Assembly (NCBI GenBank): GCA_914767715.1
Contig: OU612073.1
Span: 7,874,001 to 7,938,000 of the forward strand
DNA: 64,000 bases
Origin: Membranipora membranacea
Lineage: Eukaryota; Bryozoa; Gymnolaemata; Cheilostomatida; Membraniporidae
Reading direction: 5' to 3'
Part shown: positions 37,308-50,400 of the stretch, in pieces
Layout of the letters: every line of letters begins with the position of its first letter
How positions within the stretch are numbered: the first letter of the stretch is position 1
Notes under the pieces: generated by a model
Told to the model about the DNA's origin: nothing
The model's database searches: none
Seen by the model: only the letters and a program-made list of their open reading frames with translations
Position numbers and translations under genes: made by a program

Positions 37308-40300
37308 TCAGTGGCTGTCATCTTCCGAGGAATTCCTGCTGCACATATCATCGATGAAATCTAAGTGAACTGCATTATGGTTGTGCCTATGCTGATGTAT
37401 TCGCTGCTTGTTACTCTCAATTTCACAACGTAATTGATCAAGTCTTGCTGACATTGTTTCTAACAGTCTTTGTTGCTGTAATATTGTTTCGAGTAAAATT
37501 GCAGAGTTTGTCTCCTGCTCCTGAAACAGAAAGGGAGAAATGACGTATGAAGATAGTTGTTGATAAAAAGCACCCTTTTGTCTCTGCGATGATTAGTGCT
37601 ATGATTCCATTGCCTACAACTAACATCGTTTTAAAAAAAAAGAGTGGAGAGAGGCCTCATGGTATCACATGTGTTCAGTTAAGCGAGCGGTCTTGTCCTG
37701 GCTTATTCATACCAAATGTTAGAATTTCTCACGTAAGATAATCTGTGCCTAGCTAGTAAAACCTATCCTGATATTTTAGGGGGTCACAAATATCGTTTTG
37801 GGATGACTTTGATCGTCAGCAAAAATCCACCTGACAAACACACGTCAGGAAGTTCCGAATTCTCGGGTGTCGGATTGTCATGTGGTTTCTTATGTCTTGG
37901 TGTCTGCCCGGTGTCTGTCACGTCTGCAGGGAACTTGGAAAATCCCCCAGACACCAGTGTACATAATTAACTGAAAATGCTTCTCAATCATTATTATATA
38001 TAAATAAAAGAATGTTAAAATAATGTTGGAATGTGGCAAAAGATGCCTAAGCCGTCTGGCACGATCTCATAGTTCTGCGATGTCATATATTATGTGATGC
38101 CAAACGTCACATAGGGAGAAACAGACTCTAAGATTTCAGCCCACAAAAATATTTTGGATGTTCTTCTTACCTTAGAATGAGCTCTGTGAAAAGAACATTG
38201 TACTGGGTCTTCGTCCTCACCGTTCGGACAGTCTACCTCATAATCACAAAGTTTTTCAGTAGGTATACAGGTGACTAGCTGATGTCGGGGGTATGGACAT
38301 GCCCACTCATCTTCAGCACATTCTGTAACAAAGAGTTAAGGCCATACAGAGCTATTGGCAAAGAGAGAACACAACTTCCGCCATAAACAGCTATTCATAT
38401 CATGCAAGAAAGCGAGTGATTCACGCACAACATATTAATGCGTAAAGCTGTCTCGCTATTGCATTTCATAGCAGCCAAATAAGTTTTTGTTTTTTATTCA
38501 AATGAGTACGTGGTGAATACTGAGTTAGACTCTAGATAACATTGAGCCTAGTTGGTATGTGGAGTGAGGTAGCCTATACATTCCAGGTAAGAAAATAGCT
38601 ACACCTCCACTCTTTTCAGTTTGACATCTGGTTTGCACCGATTAACCGCTATGTCACTTGTTATGGAAACATATCGGCTTGCCATCATGCACACTCAAAA
38701 AGGAGGATGCGGCTCAAATTATGTAAAAAATGTCGTTTTTTTCGTCATTGCAAACGGGTTAAAGAGACTTCATTGATAAATGCAGCAGGTAGCACATGAC
38801 TAATGGAGTGCTAAATTGAGTGCAGAAAACCTCAACGCCCTCTTCGCAGAAAAACATGATTGTTTTGCCTCACTTGGGTCGTATGGTTGTAAACAGCAGG
38901 TGGATGCGCTGCTATGGTTTTCTAAAGGAATTCCACCTGATAATCAAATTATCTAAATTTAGATTGTTATGTCTCAAACAGCGTAAATAAATAGTATGCA
39001 TGTCAACAGAGACATTCACTGCACATGCCCTTAACTTATTTTTTGTCCATTGTTGCTGTCATCAACAAGCTAGAGTGTCTATCGGTATCACATTCTTTTC
39101 AATGTAGAACCAAGCGAGCATTACTGCTGACACCAAATTCCTCCGTACTGACACAGTAATTGTCAAGTTCAAGTTGGAAAACAAGCTGCTTAAAACAGAA
39201 CATAGACATCTCATTTGGAATGCCGGGACATCCACATACGGTTATCTGCGAGACTATGTTAGGGCATAGACGTACTGCATGTCGAACAAGAAACAGAGCT
39301 ATAAATCCCGCCGCGCATCAGCATAAATATATAGACAAATTTGAGTTAGAAGTCATATGAACTTCAGATTGAGTCTCCTTATTTGGGATATTTTATAGAC
39401 ATTTTTGTGCGGGTCGGACTGTGCCCCAATGTAGTCCTAAGCTGGAATAGGTGGACTTGGCGCACTTCGCACCTTCCTACATGCAAAACCATAATGTACC
39501 GTTCCCATATTCAAAGTACAATCCCACATCCATGTCTGAATGCCAAGTCTTAGCCATATTACTGTTTGGAGGAGCATAATTCAGGTCTGAAAACTGAGTA
39601 CGTGATACCTCTGTCTCTGGCTCGACTTATTGGGTGGTAAAAATTCAGGTTTTCAAAATTTTGAATCCATTTTAATAATGATTTTGATGTACTGTCACGA
39701 TTTGGTTATAATTCAATATATAAATCCAGGGCATTTAAAATAATTTTGTGCGCAAGCGATCAGCGACACAGGTTGCATGGTAAAAATGATCATCGAGTGA
39801 TCCGATATATATGTAGCTGTTTGAGAGCGCTTGTAACCCGAATGTTTAAAGGGAAGGCGAAGAACTGTTCTTGACTCCCCTAGTGAAAGTAACAGCAACA
39901 AGCTAATGAGACAAAACATGGAAATGAACAAACTAAAAAAGAAGAAGAGCTATTCGCATAACATTTTAATATTTTGAGATCAACAAGTGAAACATGGCAG
40001 TAGACCAAGACAGTCAGCGGTAGTACAAGTAACCTTAAACAACACAGCTTATCGACCAGTAATATTATTTTGGTAATCAAAGTGACCAAGAGTTAAAACC
40101 GCTCAATATCTCAGACATTGTTGCGCTCAGTTCTACAGGTAACCTTGCCTTGGCAGGGCCTGGTGTTATTATTGTATTATCGCAACATTTTGGAACAAAT
40201 GCAGTCAACTCTAGCAGTTTAAAATTAGCATTGACTGGTAAGAGTTTTGGGCAATCAGCTTCAGAAGTTTCAAGACTACCTAGTGGTATGAACGGTTAAC

Positions 40301-42029
40301 AATGCTAGGTATCTCAGTGTAATGGCTATTATTGTGGTCTATTTCCACATTTACATCCTTATTGCCTGTCGGAAGATGGTTAAATCTGAACAAATTTTAG
40401 GACAAATGCCCACAAGTTTCCTTCTTAAAGAAACAGTTTGACCATTTTTTGGATAATGCACCGGCGGCAAACTTATCAGGTGTTATGAATACCAAACTAT
40501 CTACTGATACAGGTATTAAATGGATCATTAGTCGTGAGGCTACCTTCCATATGGGTGGTTAGCACTTAAGCAGATTTTGCTCTATATCTCATGCGTCCAT
40601 CTGGATGGTTGATCCGATAGCATGTGCATAGCACAGCAACGCAAAAAAAGTTATTCTACAGTGCAGGTGACAAATTCGACACATTATCATGGCAGTGATG
40701 ACAAATTTGGCATATTTCTTTTTATTTACCAGATTTTGAAGTTTGATATCAAGGGACTTGGCATGGAAATCTGACAAATTTTGGCTTCCTTTTTTATGGA
40801 GATGCCTACCATGTCTACTGAACTTATGAATAATCACTTTTGTCTGGTTAATGCATCACCTGTAAAGGTCTTATAAAAAAGAAACAATGGCCAGGACAAA
40901 GGGAGAGAGTGAGACGAAAGTATTATAGTTGCACACAGACATCTTGACTTTTATCGCCTGTTACACAGGACTTGTCTGGTTTTGTTATAGTTGGTAACTT
41001 GAAACCACATTATGTAAATTACGTCTGGCCAAGCTTTAATTGATAGTATGCAGAGTGAATAGAGAAAAGAATTGGAGTGAATGGAATCCCTTCTGCGCTA
41101 CTGATGAGCTTCACCAAATAACAAAAGATAAATTCCATGGTGGACATAACTTTTGAGGACGATGAACCGTATTGGAATTGGTTAAACTGGCCATTTCACA
41201 TGAATTCCTAACATCAAATACATGATAATTGCAAGTTATAGGCCTGTAGTCAAAAAGAACTTGACATAAACCTTTAATTATAGATTACAGCTATGGATTT
41301 GCGTTGATTGTTCCACAGTGGTTTTGATCCGACGTGCAGGTTTAAGAAGCCCATGGTAGGTAGCGTGGACACCTTACCAGTCTTCAGCTTACAAGTACAC
41401 CCAATTGACACGCCTGGCATTGTTCTGAAGCCCCTTCGTCTTAATGTACCCATGTCATAAGAGACAACACCTCAAACAACTTGTCTATGTCTTAATTTGC
41501 CTACCCGCGCCCAATTTGTCCATATGCCAAATCAATCTATGGCTTTTGGTTTCCAGATATGCTGTTTATCTGCGATTAGGATGGTGAAGTATTGATGAAG
41601 GGATGGTGGATTGGTTTTAACAAGTTGCCAGATGAGGGCTTTGAACAGATTGGATTAATAGAATACAAGCCGTAGTATACACTAACCATATTGAGGTAGT
41701 TTTCCTTCTTCTATGTACACTGTAGCATGTCCTGGCTCTGTGGTGTTTGTGGCGTTTAATTGTTTGGTTAACTTAGCGAAGCTAGCCTGCTTTCTACGAC
41801 TATGCCGTCGCCTGTGCGTCTCTGCTGAGACTATGTTTGTTGTGTCTGCAGAGTTCTCTTGAGAGGAGGCCATACTGTCTCTTGTAATTGATCGTCTTTG
41901 TCGATACACCTGACGTTGTGTCGCTGCCGGCGATGATAAGTCTTTAGTTTGGGAGGTAATAAAGCTGATGGTCATAACGATGAGCAAATATATCTGTATC
42001 CGAAAAGTCAAATGGCATCTAATTTTCAT
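37308..42029 (-). CDS. Secreted LDLa-module protein, possible prohormone-type precursor
   Basis: Three exons on the minus strand: 42029-41687, 38322-38171 and 37520-37308. Phases agree, giving 235 aa. Residues 1-27 form a signal peptide with hydrophobic core IYLLIVMTISF. A furin-type RQRR is at 43-46 and a polybasic RRRHSRRK at 73-80. NAT (92-94) and NTT (95-97) are N-glycosylation sequons. Residues 116-157 are one LDL-receptor class A module with six cysteines (116, 123, 133, 140, 146, 157) and the calcium-binding acidic run DYEVDCPNGEDED. Residues 166-205 look like an amphipathic helix, then a His-rich, acidic tail. A single LDLa plus cleavage sites and a C-terminal helix recalls invertebrate prohormone-4 precursors, but I cannot align it. 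It could instead be a small LDLa ligand or matrix protein. Start: first in-frame ATG giving a signal peptide. Confidence 0.8.
38171..38322 (-). CDS. LDLa exon of the secreted protein
   Basis: A 152-bp exon that contains the whole LDLa module. The acceptor is TTACAG before 38322 and the donor is AAG|GTAAGA at 38171. It joins exon 1 in phase 1, making the Glu codon before the first Cys. The frame is open throughout, and the exon is flanked by introns of 3.36 kb and 0.65 kb. Confidence 0.88.
38323..41686 (-). other. Intron 1 of the LDLa gene
   Basis: A 3.4-kb intron. An ORF-like patch at 39100-39360 on the plus strand (for example TVIVKFKLENKLLKTEHRHL) looks partly protein-like, but it has frame breaks and no splice partners, so I treat it as a possible repeat relic. 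Nothing else is recognised. Confidence 0.55.
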
Positions 42030-42061
42030 TCTGGCATAGAGCAAAGATTCGAGCACATCAT
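42026..42061 (-). promoter_or_regulatory. Short uORF overlapping the LDLa-gene start codon
   Basis: Minus-strand ATG at 42061-42059 opens an 11-codon frame (MMCSNLCSMPE) whose TGA overlaps the main ATG in the order ATGA. The uORF begins inside the likely 5' UTR exon, whose acceptor is TTACAG ending at 42078. Such an arrangement can dampen translation or make it depend on reinitiation. Confidence 0.45.
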
Positions 42062-42116
42062 GGATAACTCTCGTTTGCTGTAACGATACCAAAAGAAAGT
42101 AGATAAAAAACTGTTG

Positions 42117-42253
42117 TTTTGAGACAACTCAACAGGTTAGAAACCTACTGAAAAATGACTTTCCGGTTTATGACCTAGAAGATCAATTCTGAGACTAACT
42201 CAACAGGTTGGAAAACTACTAAAAAGTGACTTGCTGGTTTGTGAACTCAGAAA
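42117..42253. repeat. Imperfect tandem duplication of about 70 bp
   Basis: Copy 1 (about 42117-42181) and copy 2 (about 42187-42253) share TGAGAC-AACTCAACAGGTT-GAAA-CTACT-AAAA-TGACTT and GGTTT-TGA with scattered changes. It lies just upstream of the probable 5' UTR exon of the LDLa gene, in an intron or promoter. Confidence 0.8.
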
Positions 42254-43007
42254 AACCACAAAGTTTTAAGAGTCGCTACACGTGTGAGAACAAACCATCA
42301 AACATTTGATTGCACTTTCTATATATCAATGAAAATTATTAAAAAAGCCGCATAATTATGATTAATGAAAGTTAATAAATCAAACCATACCAATAGCTGA
42401 ATAGTTTAATCCTCAGTAGCCCAATTTGGAGTCTGTTAGATAAACGTAAACACTGTAATGTCAACACCTTTAAGAGCAACCTGTTCAAAAATCCGGCAAG
42501 TCAATGGTGAGCGAAGAGAAAATTCACGCTCGGAACGTTTAGCACTTCATAGAGGAGTAATTCCAATTTCCTTGCTCAGATAACTTTATAGCACATCACT
42601 ATCGCTATAATCTGCGAGTTGTTATGCATGTGTGATCATGCCTTTAGGTACTCCTTGGATCAGTTGCGGAACAAAGCATCCATCCCCACGACGTATAGAG
42701 TTGAACTGCATATTATCCACCAGGCACTGCCGTGGTGAAGCGAGCTATTTTATAATTATGGCGTTCGGAAATATCACACAAGCCTTCTCTATCATTGACA
42801 ACTACGACATATATACACACACGCAAACGAGGTGCAATGTTGCGAAATCTACCAATTCATACGCAGACTATTTCAGCACATTATTGTCCTTGATCAGGGA
42901 AGACAATTGTGACATGAATACCGACATTGATATTGACATATATTGACAAATTTCAGGACAGCTACAATAAAATAATGTGCATGTGAACATGCGGATATAA
43001 GATATAA

Positions 43008-43070
43008 GATAGATAGATAGATATGAACTTTATTTATCACCGATCAATGCAACGAGGGCAAATGAGACCG
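43008..43070 (-). mobile_element. Possible 3' end of a non-LTR retroelement with TATC tail
   Basis: On the minus strand the sequence reads GATAAATAAAGTTCATATC followed by TATC repeats (GATA repeats on the plus strand, 43008-43023). A polyadenylation-like AATAAA followed by a short microsatellite tail is common at the 3' ends of LINE-type elements. No coding sequence is attached, so this is only a suggestion. Confidence 0.25.
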
Positions 43071-44100
43071 TGTGCAAAAAAACAAGATATCAAAAGTAGT
43101 TTAAGAAAAAACTTTTCTCATACAGGGTTGTTCTACATTTTGGTGCTAATGTAGTGCCATGTCTAGAGTTGCTTGATCTTCGATCGGTTGGAATATATTT
43201 GTCATCATTAAGAAATATAGGCTCACTGCAAAGTTGTATATGATCGGTATACTATATTCCTAAATCATTCCTGTAATCCATTTATTACAATCCTTGATAT
43301 GAGAAGCAAGGTCGAAATGTCTCTCAGTTTTATTGAGGCGTTTCATATTGATGACCAGATTGATGGATGTTGTCTGTTCCCGAAACCAAGTCATACAGCC
43401 GATATGTTAATTAAACAGTTATATAGAAAACCACCGGCTTGTCTCTTGATAATGAACAGTACACCTGACCTCCCGAGGGTTTTTTAAGTAGATTTTGGCA
43501 ACAATGTACATCTGGTAGCCTATTGTTCCTCATTAACTAAAAACTGTCCAACAATCCTACCATTTGTCATTTTATTGAAATTAAAAACATTTAAAATATG
43601 CAAACAACTCATACTGTCTGGATTCTCGGAATTGAGGATGGGTGTATTTTTATGCAACCCACAGTCTCGCCGGTTTACTAGCTGAGAAGTTTAGTTTCAT
43701 AATATAGTCTTTCGTTCAGAGCTAAGCGTCTATGAGGTCATCAGAATTGTAGCTAAGGCTCACATTAACGGCTCATTTACCAGTATGCCTTTTAGTTTCA
43801 GAGCGTCTGTCGATACTGCGCTGTAGCAGCATATATAAATATACATGATATGATATATATGATCGCTATTTGACCCCCTTTGATATTTGATCACGATCAG
43901 CCATGTCTGCATTTTACACTCAATTGCTCCCAAACAAACAACTCTTAAATTGCATGTTTTCGTATAAGACATCACATCCATACCATTCAGTGCCACTACA
44001 TTACTAGAATACATGACTGACTTACTGAAGTCAGACAGTTGGTAATGGTATCAGATCCGTTAGTTTTATATGAGCTTCGGATTACCTAAGATCAAGAAGA

Positions 44101-44146
44101 TATATATATATATATATCGTCTCAATTTGTATATATATATATATAT
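44101..44146. repeat. Paired (TA)n runs
   Basis: Two 17-base TA runs, 44101-44117 and 44130-44146, separated by 12 bases. Each is self-complementary and the pair can form a hairpin or cruciform. Confidence 0.85.
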
Positions 44147-44435
44147 CCATTTTTGAGCTGATCAAGTTACTTTGACATACAAGACTGCGCACAACAATAA
44201 TAAATGGTATAACAATCCAAGTGAATTTGTTAAAAATATTGTCGAGGAGGGCTGAACTCTATAGAAGCTTTGTTATTAGTGGTGGCATGGGTGATTGCAT
44301 CGAAACGGAAAAATAAGACTGCTGGAGGTGTATATTCAGTTCATCAAGTTTTAGAATAGAGTGTCGCGTTTCATAGTCTTCCTCATAATAAATCATAAGA
44401 TTTAAGTAAGATTTCCTTTATCTAAAAAGGTGTTT

Positions 44436-44441
44436 TTTATT
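44436..44441 (-). terminator. Sulfotransferase gene polyadenylation signal AATAAA
   Basis: On the minus strand AATAAA lies 21 bases after the TGA stop at 44463-44465. Confidence 0.45.
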
Positions 44442-44462
44442 GACTAACAAATACGCAAAATA

Positions 44463-47400
44463 TCAGACATATTTAATTACTTCCTTTAAATCAGAGTCTT
44501 GTATTTTTTCGTCTACTTTACTGTTGAGAGCCTGAACCATATCAGAGTTTAAGTGGTTTTTCCAATCTCCAACTATACCTTCAAATCAAAAACAGAATGC
44601 ATTGATCAAACTATTTCTTTGAATTGTATTCTTTTGAAGGACATTGTTTTATATGTAGAGTGACATGCCCCAGCCAACAGTGAATTTGTCATTCAAGCTT
44701 TAAGGTGTAGGCTATTAAAGTTGAAGTATAATGATATTGAGTACCATGTATACAAATTGATGTTTGTGTATATCGCGGACAGTGTACCATAAATTTTTTA
44801 AACTTTGATTTTAAATATGGTATGAAAAAAGGGTAATAGTGACAAGGAATCTTGATTGTTAGGTTATTGAAATGTCGTTGGGGAAGCCGGCTAGAATTAT
44901 TCACCAAAGCTCAGGTTGTAATGTTGTAACAAAGAGATTCAGGCTAACATAAATCCTAATTTTAAGCTCCACCCATGAGAACATGTGACTACGCCCACCA
45001 AATCTCATGACCTAGAACAATGACGAATGCTTACGTTTCAACCTCGATAACCTTGGTCAGAAGACGGAATTTTTCATTAATCGTAAACATAGAACGATTA
45101 AGAAATTTGTAGAGCATGGGAAAGTACGAAGACCAGGATCTGACTAACGCGCACGGTGATATCCAGGTTAACGGCAACAAAGGCAAACACTCGCGAGGGG
45201 ATTTAGGGGCAGCAACGTGTTTTAGCATATAAAATTCTAATTTGTAACAATCAACTCCTAATTTCTCTGGTTCCCCTACATTGTTTAGACCTCAATATAA
45301 GGATCTGAAAATAAAATGTGAGATAAACAGGAAGCCATATCGGTACTTAGCCAAAGTACATTGTATCAAAAACAAATTAAATGCAGCCAATTATGAAAAC
45401 GCTTAATTCCAACTGGTACATATATACTGCCTTGCGTTGTAGCATCTTTTGTTTCTTGCAGAAATAAGTTCAAAGCAAATGTTGGCATACCAATAAGCGA
45501 TTGATATTTGACATGCTGATGTTTAATATCTGTTCACAATGATCTTCACATACCTTTTCGGAGAAAGGGTACTCCTTTAACTTTGAAATGGCTCTGCTCA
45601 AGCCAATCATAGTTTGCAGAGGGGTTACCCTTCATCTTATTGAAGCTACAGAAATGGGCTAAAATCTTCAGCTTGAATTCATCCATCGGTTGTTCCAGGA
45701 AAATAGATAGGCGCCTCGCAACTTCGACGGGATTCTACAAGAAGGAAATAGTCAGTTTCCTAGGCTAATTTGTATTATATTCGGAACTGTTTGGGTGTGT
45801 TAGACATTATCATTATGCAAGGTCGGATATGTGTCAAATCCGGGTTGGCAAAAAGAAGTCCTGTCAGATTCTTTTCTGTCTTGTCAGATTCTTCCCGTCT
45901 GTAGGTGTGCCAAGAATGTCTCACTGATGTCCATCTCAGCTAAAATAAGACTCCCTACCGCATCGTGTAGACTGGCTCAAGGAAACAGTCGCGGGGCTAC
46001 GTGACGTTTATGTACTTGTCATCTTGACTGTTGAGATTGTGACAGTGGATATTATATCGATGATAATGTGACAATGGATATTCTATCAATCACCTATTGT
46101 TTTCTCTGTCATTCCAATTCAGAATTTATGACCTCATCCATTGACGTCTTGAAAGAAGGGCGGCTGTTTAAATTGGCGAAGCATTTTGTTTTTTTCCATG
46201 CCGTAATTTATACAACTTCTTGAAAAACGACCAGGTTGTTGGTGTGAACTAGCCAATTATAAGTGTGAATTTTAGCACATTAAATTTGAAAAACACATGA
46301 TCAAAATACCAACATAGGCTATTGCCGTACATCGTTGTATATATTATTTCTGTTTTAGCTGATTTGACAATGATGCCTCCTCGTATTGTTGCCAAGAATT
46401 AAAGTGTCAACTTGTGGTCAACAGCCATGGCTGTTTATTTTTCATACCGTTAGAAACCAGCAATCGGAATTTAAATGAAATGTTGAGTTCGATGACCGCA
46501 TCGGTCACTAGCTTAGCCATTTAATTGAGTTTGGACAATCACTACAATCATGTAAATATCTACTTGGACTGGCAACTTCTCTTTCGAATATTGAAACGCA
46601 GCGAATCAACCGTCGCACATGTTAAAAATAGACACAGAAATAAATTAAGTGAATTATAATTACAGACACTCAAATAAATTTAGTGAATTGGCTCAAACAT
46701 TTAATAAATTCTCAGAATAGTTTTTAACAGATTCTGGGTTACAGAAAGTCCCCAGATAAGACGTCATCTAATAATAAACCGAGTTTAAATTTAGCAGAAA
46801 TACTATCAGCTAAGCAGCCAACTTCCGATTCAAACGCCAAAATGTCAGCACAATGAAGTTGGATAGTTCAGGCACCCATGGTCTGTCTTGACAAGCTGGG
46901 AAGGGGGGGGGGGGTTCGTAGTAGATTTGATGGTGAAATAGATTGGCTGCTTTATCCTCCCCCCACCAATAAGGCTTGAACAAACAGGCTAAGGCGCCAT
47001 AGGATTGCTGGACTAATACATACTTCGGACATCTCTTCGTAACTTAAAAACATGACTCTGTGTTGTTGAGATTCTGATTGAGCAAGCTGCCAGTAATCAG
47101 TTACGTGTCCACACCAATCTCCATACGCCACTAGAAACAGAGGAGGGTAAAACAGTGACCAAATCAGACAAACCTCTCACTGAGTTAGGAAAATGAGCAA
47201 GCGTTGCAAAATTCAAATTTCAAAATTGAAGCGATGACTTTGAGTTCTAAAATAGTCCATGGTTGTGTTTATGCTATACAAGAAATCGCGCCGCTATTGT
47301 TACGTAATTCTGGCAAGGAGCCTCAATTTTCAAGCGGTTTTGTGTTTTGGTAATGATTGCTCATGAATTTCCACATAGTTTCAGTGTATGAAATGATATC

Positions 47401-50400
47401 AAAACAGCACAAACAAGATACGATCACAGAGTAAGGACATATAACCTTACTCTGTGATATGATGACACAATCATCCACATATCAAACTCATAATCACATG
47501 ATGGAAGTAATTTTTTGATTCATGGAGCTAAATGAGGAAAGATTGTAGAAGGTGACAGCGTCCAAATGGTTGGTCATTGCTCTCTGCTGCCTTGGAAACA
47601 AGAATCGCTACTAACTAATATTACAAAGAACTAGAAATTTCTCCAGGGAGGCTTATCAGCTTAATGCTGTAATTAAAAATCTCCATAGATTAAAAAAAGA
47701 TCAAAGTGGAGAAACAGTGAAAACAAAGGATTTTCAGAAAGCAAAAATTGTTTGTCTGTCAAAAATAGTGAGAGGATAACAATATTTTTGTCTTTGTTGA
47801 GCCTATCATGAATATTTTGATATATTTAGTGAACTAAATTTGGCAGTCGTGTACAAATAAAAGGTCAAAGTTTTTGTGAGTCACTATGTTGTCTCTGTGT
47901 AATTATTGCTTTTCCAGAAAGTATGTTATACTCAAGACTTGTATTTTATAAATTTTGATTACGTTTAAATCCTTAATGCAAAATTGTTAATCAGTTTTTC
48001 CAATTTTCTATTCGACTGTTTTCACCTCGTAAATACAGTTGTTAAAAGGTATGAAAAAAGAAGGATTATGCTCTTTTCCAGTAGTCAAATTTTGATGGTC
48101 ACTTGTTGATTATTGATTATTATTTATTATCATTACCATCCTCCTATTCTGAAAGAAACATTCAACCAACACCACAAAAAAATCTAGTCTTCCCCAATAT
48201 GTTCTGAAATCCGGATTCACTTTTTCAACCCATTCACCACAAGCATGCATGGTTCTCATATAAAATGGCATAGAAGCCCATTATTTTATTTGCTTTGTCA
48301 CCTGTCATGGACTGAGATAACTGTATGACAGGGGAACCACTGTCTTTGGCACCTTGACCGAAAACTTACATAAGCTATTTTAATCGATTGATTTCATAAT
48401 TGATCAGATAATGGTACACCCGACGTGGCCTCAGATAATCAATCCTGTGTTTGAAAGGTGTGAGGGAAATATGCTTAGTGTCTGAACTCCGGATATTATT
48501 TGAATTTTTATGTGGTTTAAATCAATATGTCCTTAACCGACTAGAATGTTCACATTTCTCAGTTACTTGATCATCAGTTTGCAGCATGGGAAAATACTGC
48601 CAAAAAACTTTTCTAGAACATCAAACAAAGAAAACATTACATAAATCAGGTCTTATTTGAACCTTCCAGAAACAAGCTGTTTTATATAATTTTCGAAAAC
48701 ATATGAATCAAGATATTACCACCGCAGATCTTAGTTTTCAGTGGAGTGAAATCACTCGTCAACAATGGAAGTTGCTCTCCACAAGCAAGGGTGAAAGTTT
48801 GTTTCTAACCTCGTCCAGTCAGAAAAAGCTCAAAAAAGTCGGCAAACTCTCCTTTATAACTGACCGGTTTTACCATCTTAGTAAAGTGATAATAAGAAAC
48901 AGCGACATCTCTCGGATTACACATAATATAGATTATCTATAAAATAAAGAAAACACATTAAATAAATTATATAAACCAACATTTATCAACGTTTAATATC
49001 TAAACCATTATTATATAAATTGAAATTAATGAGTTTAATCTGTGATTATAAATCAGATATGCGGTTTCGCTTCAGATGTAATGGCTTATTACAGACGGAA
49101 TATCACAGAGATCTGCAGATGGTCGGTGACTTGAAAGCCCGACGCGTGTATATCACACTTCTGGTGTTATTTTTACTTGCAGTGATCACATTATAAAGAT
49201 GTTATCACGCTGGATGTGTTTCTTTCCTAGATTTATCTTGTAATGGTCAACTAGATCGAAACAGGAAGGCTTGGTTGTCAATGAAATTGAAGTCAATAAG
49301 AGAAGTGAGAACCCGAGCAAAAAAGTAGAAACCATTTGAAAAGTTTTTCCGAATTATTGAACGTCATGTTGATTTTTTTGCAGGAAATATCCAGGAGCTG
49401 AGACGGAACAGTTGATTGATCGGTGAAATGTCATATAAAAAAAATTGATATCTAAATTCAACATTAATTGCAAATAAGACAATTGGCCTATGGTTCATTG
49501 TCAGGTTTTAGGATTCTTGCACGTATGCAGAAATTAGCGTCATTAAGTTTGAGGAGAAGCAAGGGCAGTCTGAGTTTCAAGGACGCTTTTTATGACCCTA
49601 TATTATGACCCGTTTACCGAGTTGTAGTAAATTCATGCTCGTATCTTTAAATCAATTATTCACCCATCAAAACCTGACACAAAGTGGAAGTCATACCCGG
49701 TTCAAATAGGCATTTGGCAACCAATGTGAATGATGGGACCCCTCCCCGTGTCACCGACATAAATGAAACATGCAAATCCCGTCTATTCAATATCTAGTTC
49801 ATTACGATTATCAATGATCTTTATGTAAACATGCAGTAATAGTCGTGAATCGATCAGACCTATAAAATACAGGAGGTCTACTGTGTGCTTGCAAGCAGTA
49901 TTCAGATCCCTTTCTGCCTCTTCGAAAAAGAGTAGCTGGCAACGACGGGCAAGGGTATCAACCCTACAAAAACCACCTGCGCTTAAGGGGCCCGTTAAAT
50001 AGGGTTGTCAAAAAGACCTAATCTAACGAAAGAAAGAAAAAGAAAGATTACCTTACAAGGACTGCTTTTTATTTTCTCAGGTAGCAAGACCAGGGGTAAA
50101 TGACTCTTGAATACCCTGCGATCCTGCTTCTCTAGAAGATCGAGTTCAGATAGGTCAGTACCGACCCACTCTATGTACGGCACTCTCTGATCTAATCTAG
50201 TCTCCTTAGATCTGATTATATCCATATCATGTACTATATTAAACACCATCTCTGACAGCCAAGTAGTACCTGTAATGTAGTGTCATTGATGAATAAATAT
50301 GTATAGACAACTAAGTGCACAATCAGAGGTTATGCCTTATGCTGCTCAAAACAGGTAGTCAGATTCCACGATTTACCATTTTAGCAGCATCAGCAGTTGG

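Larger units (their letters stand above)
42254..44435. other. Intergenic region between the LDLa and sulfotransferase genes
   Basis: About 2.2 kb. The plus-strand ORF at 42632-42946 has no recognisable protein signature. A GATA-repeat-flanked fragment at 43008-43070 and paired TA runs at 44101-44146 are listed separately. The start probably includes the LDLa-gene promoter. Confidence 0.55.

Noticed and set aside
39160-39360. Coding-like ORF within LDLa gene intron 1
   Set aside because: Neighbouring frames look equally protein-like, there are stops, and no splice partner was found.
42632-42946. Plus-strand ORF of 104 codons upstream of the sulfotransferase gene
   Set aside because: No recognisable domain, no splice or promoter support, and a repetitive acidic end (TDIDIDIY). 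Kept as chance ORF.
48290-48365. Minus-strand GAKD-like reading, first taken for the missing sulfotransferase exon
   Set aside because: It lacks the VxSxxHF continuation and suitable splice sites. The true exon was found at 48810-48936.
48703-48942. Plus-strand ORF of 79 codons
   Set aside because: It is the antisense shadow of sulfotransferase exon 4 (48936-48810), which has the SULT motif and correct splice phases.
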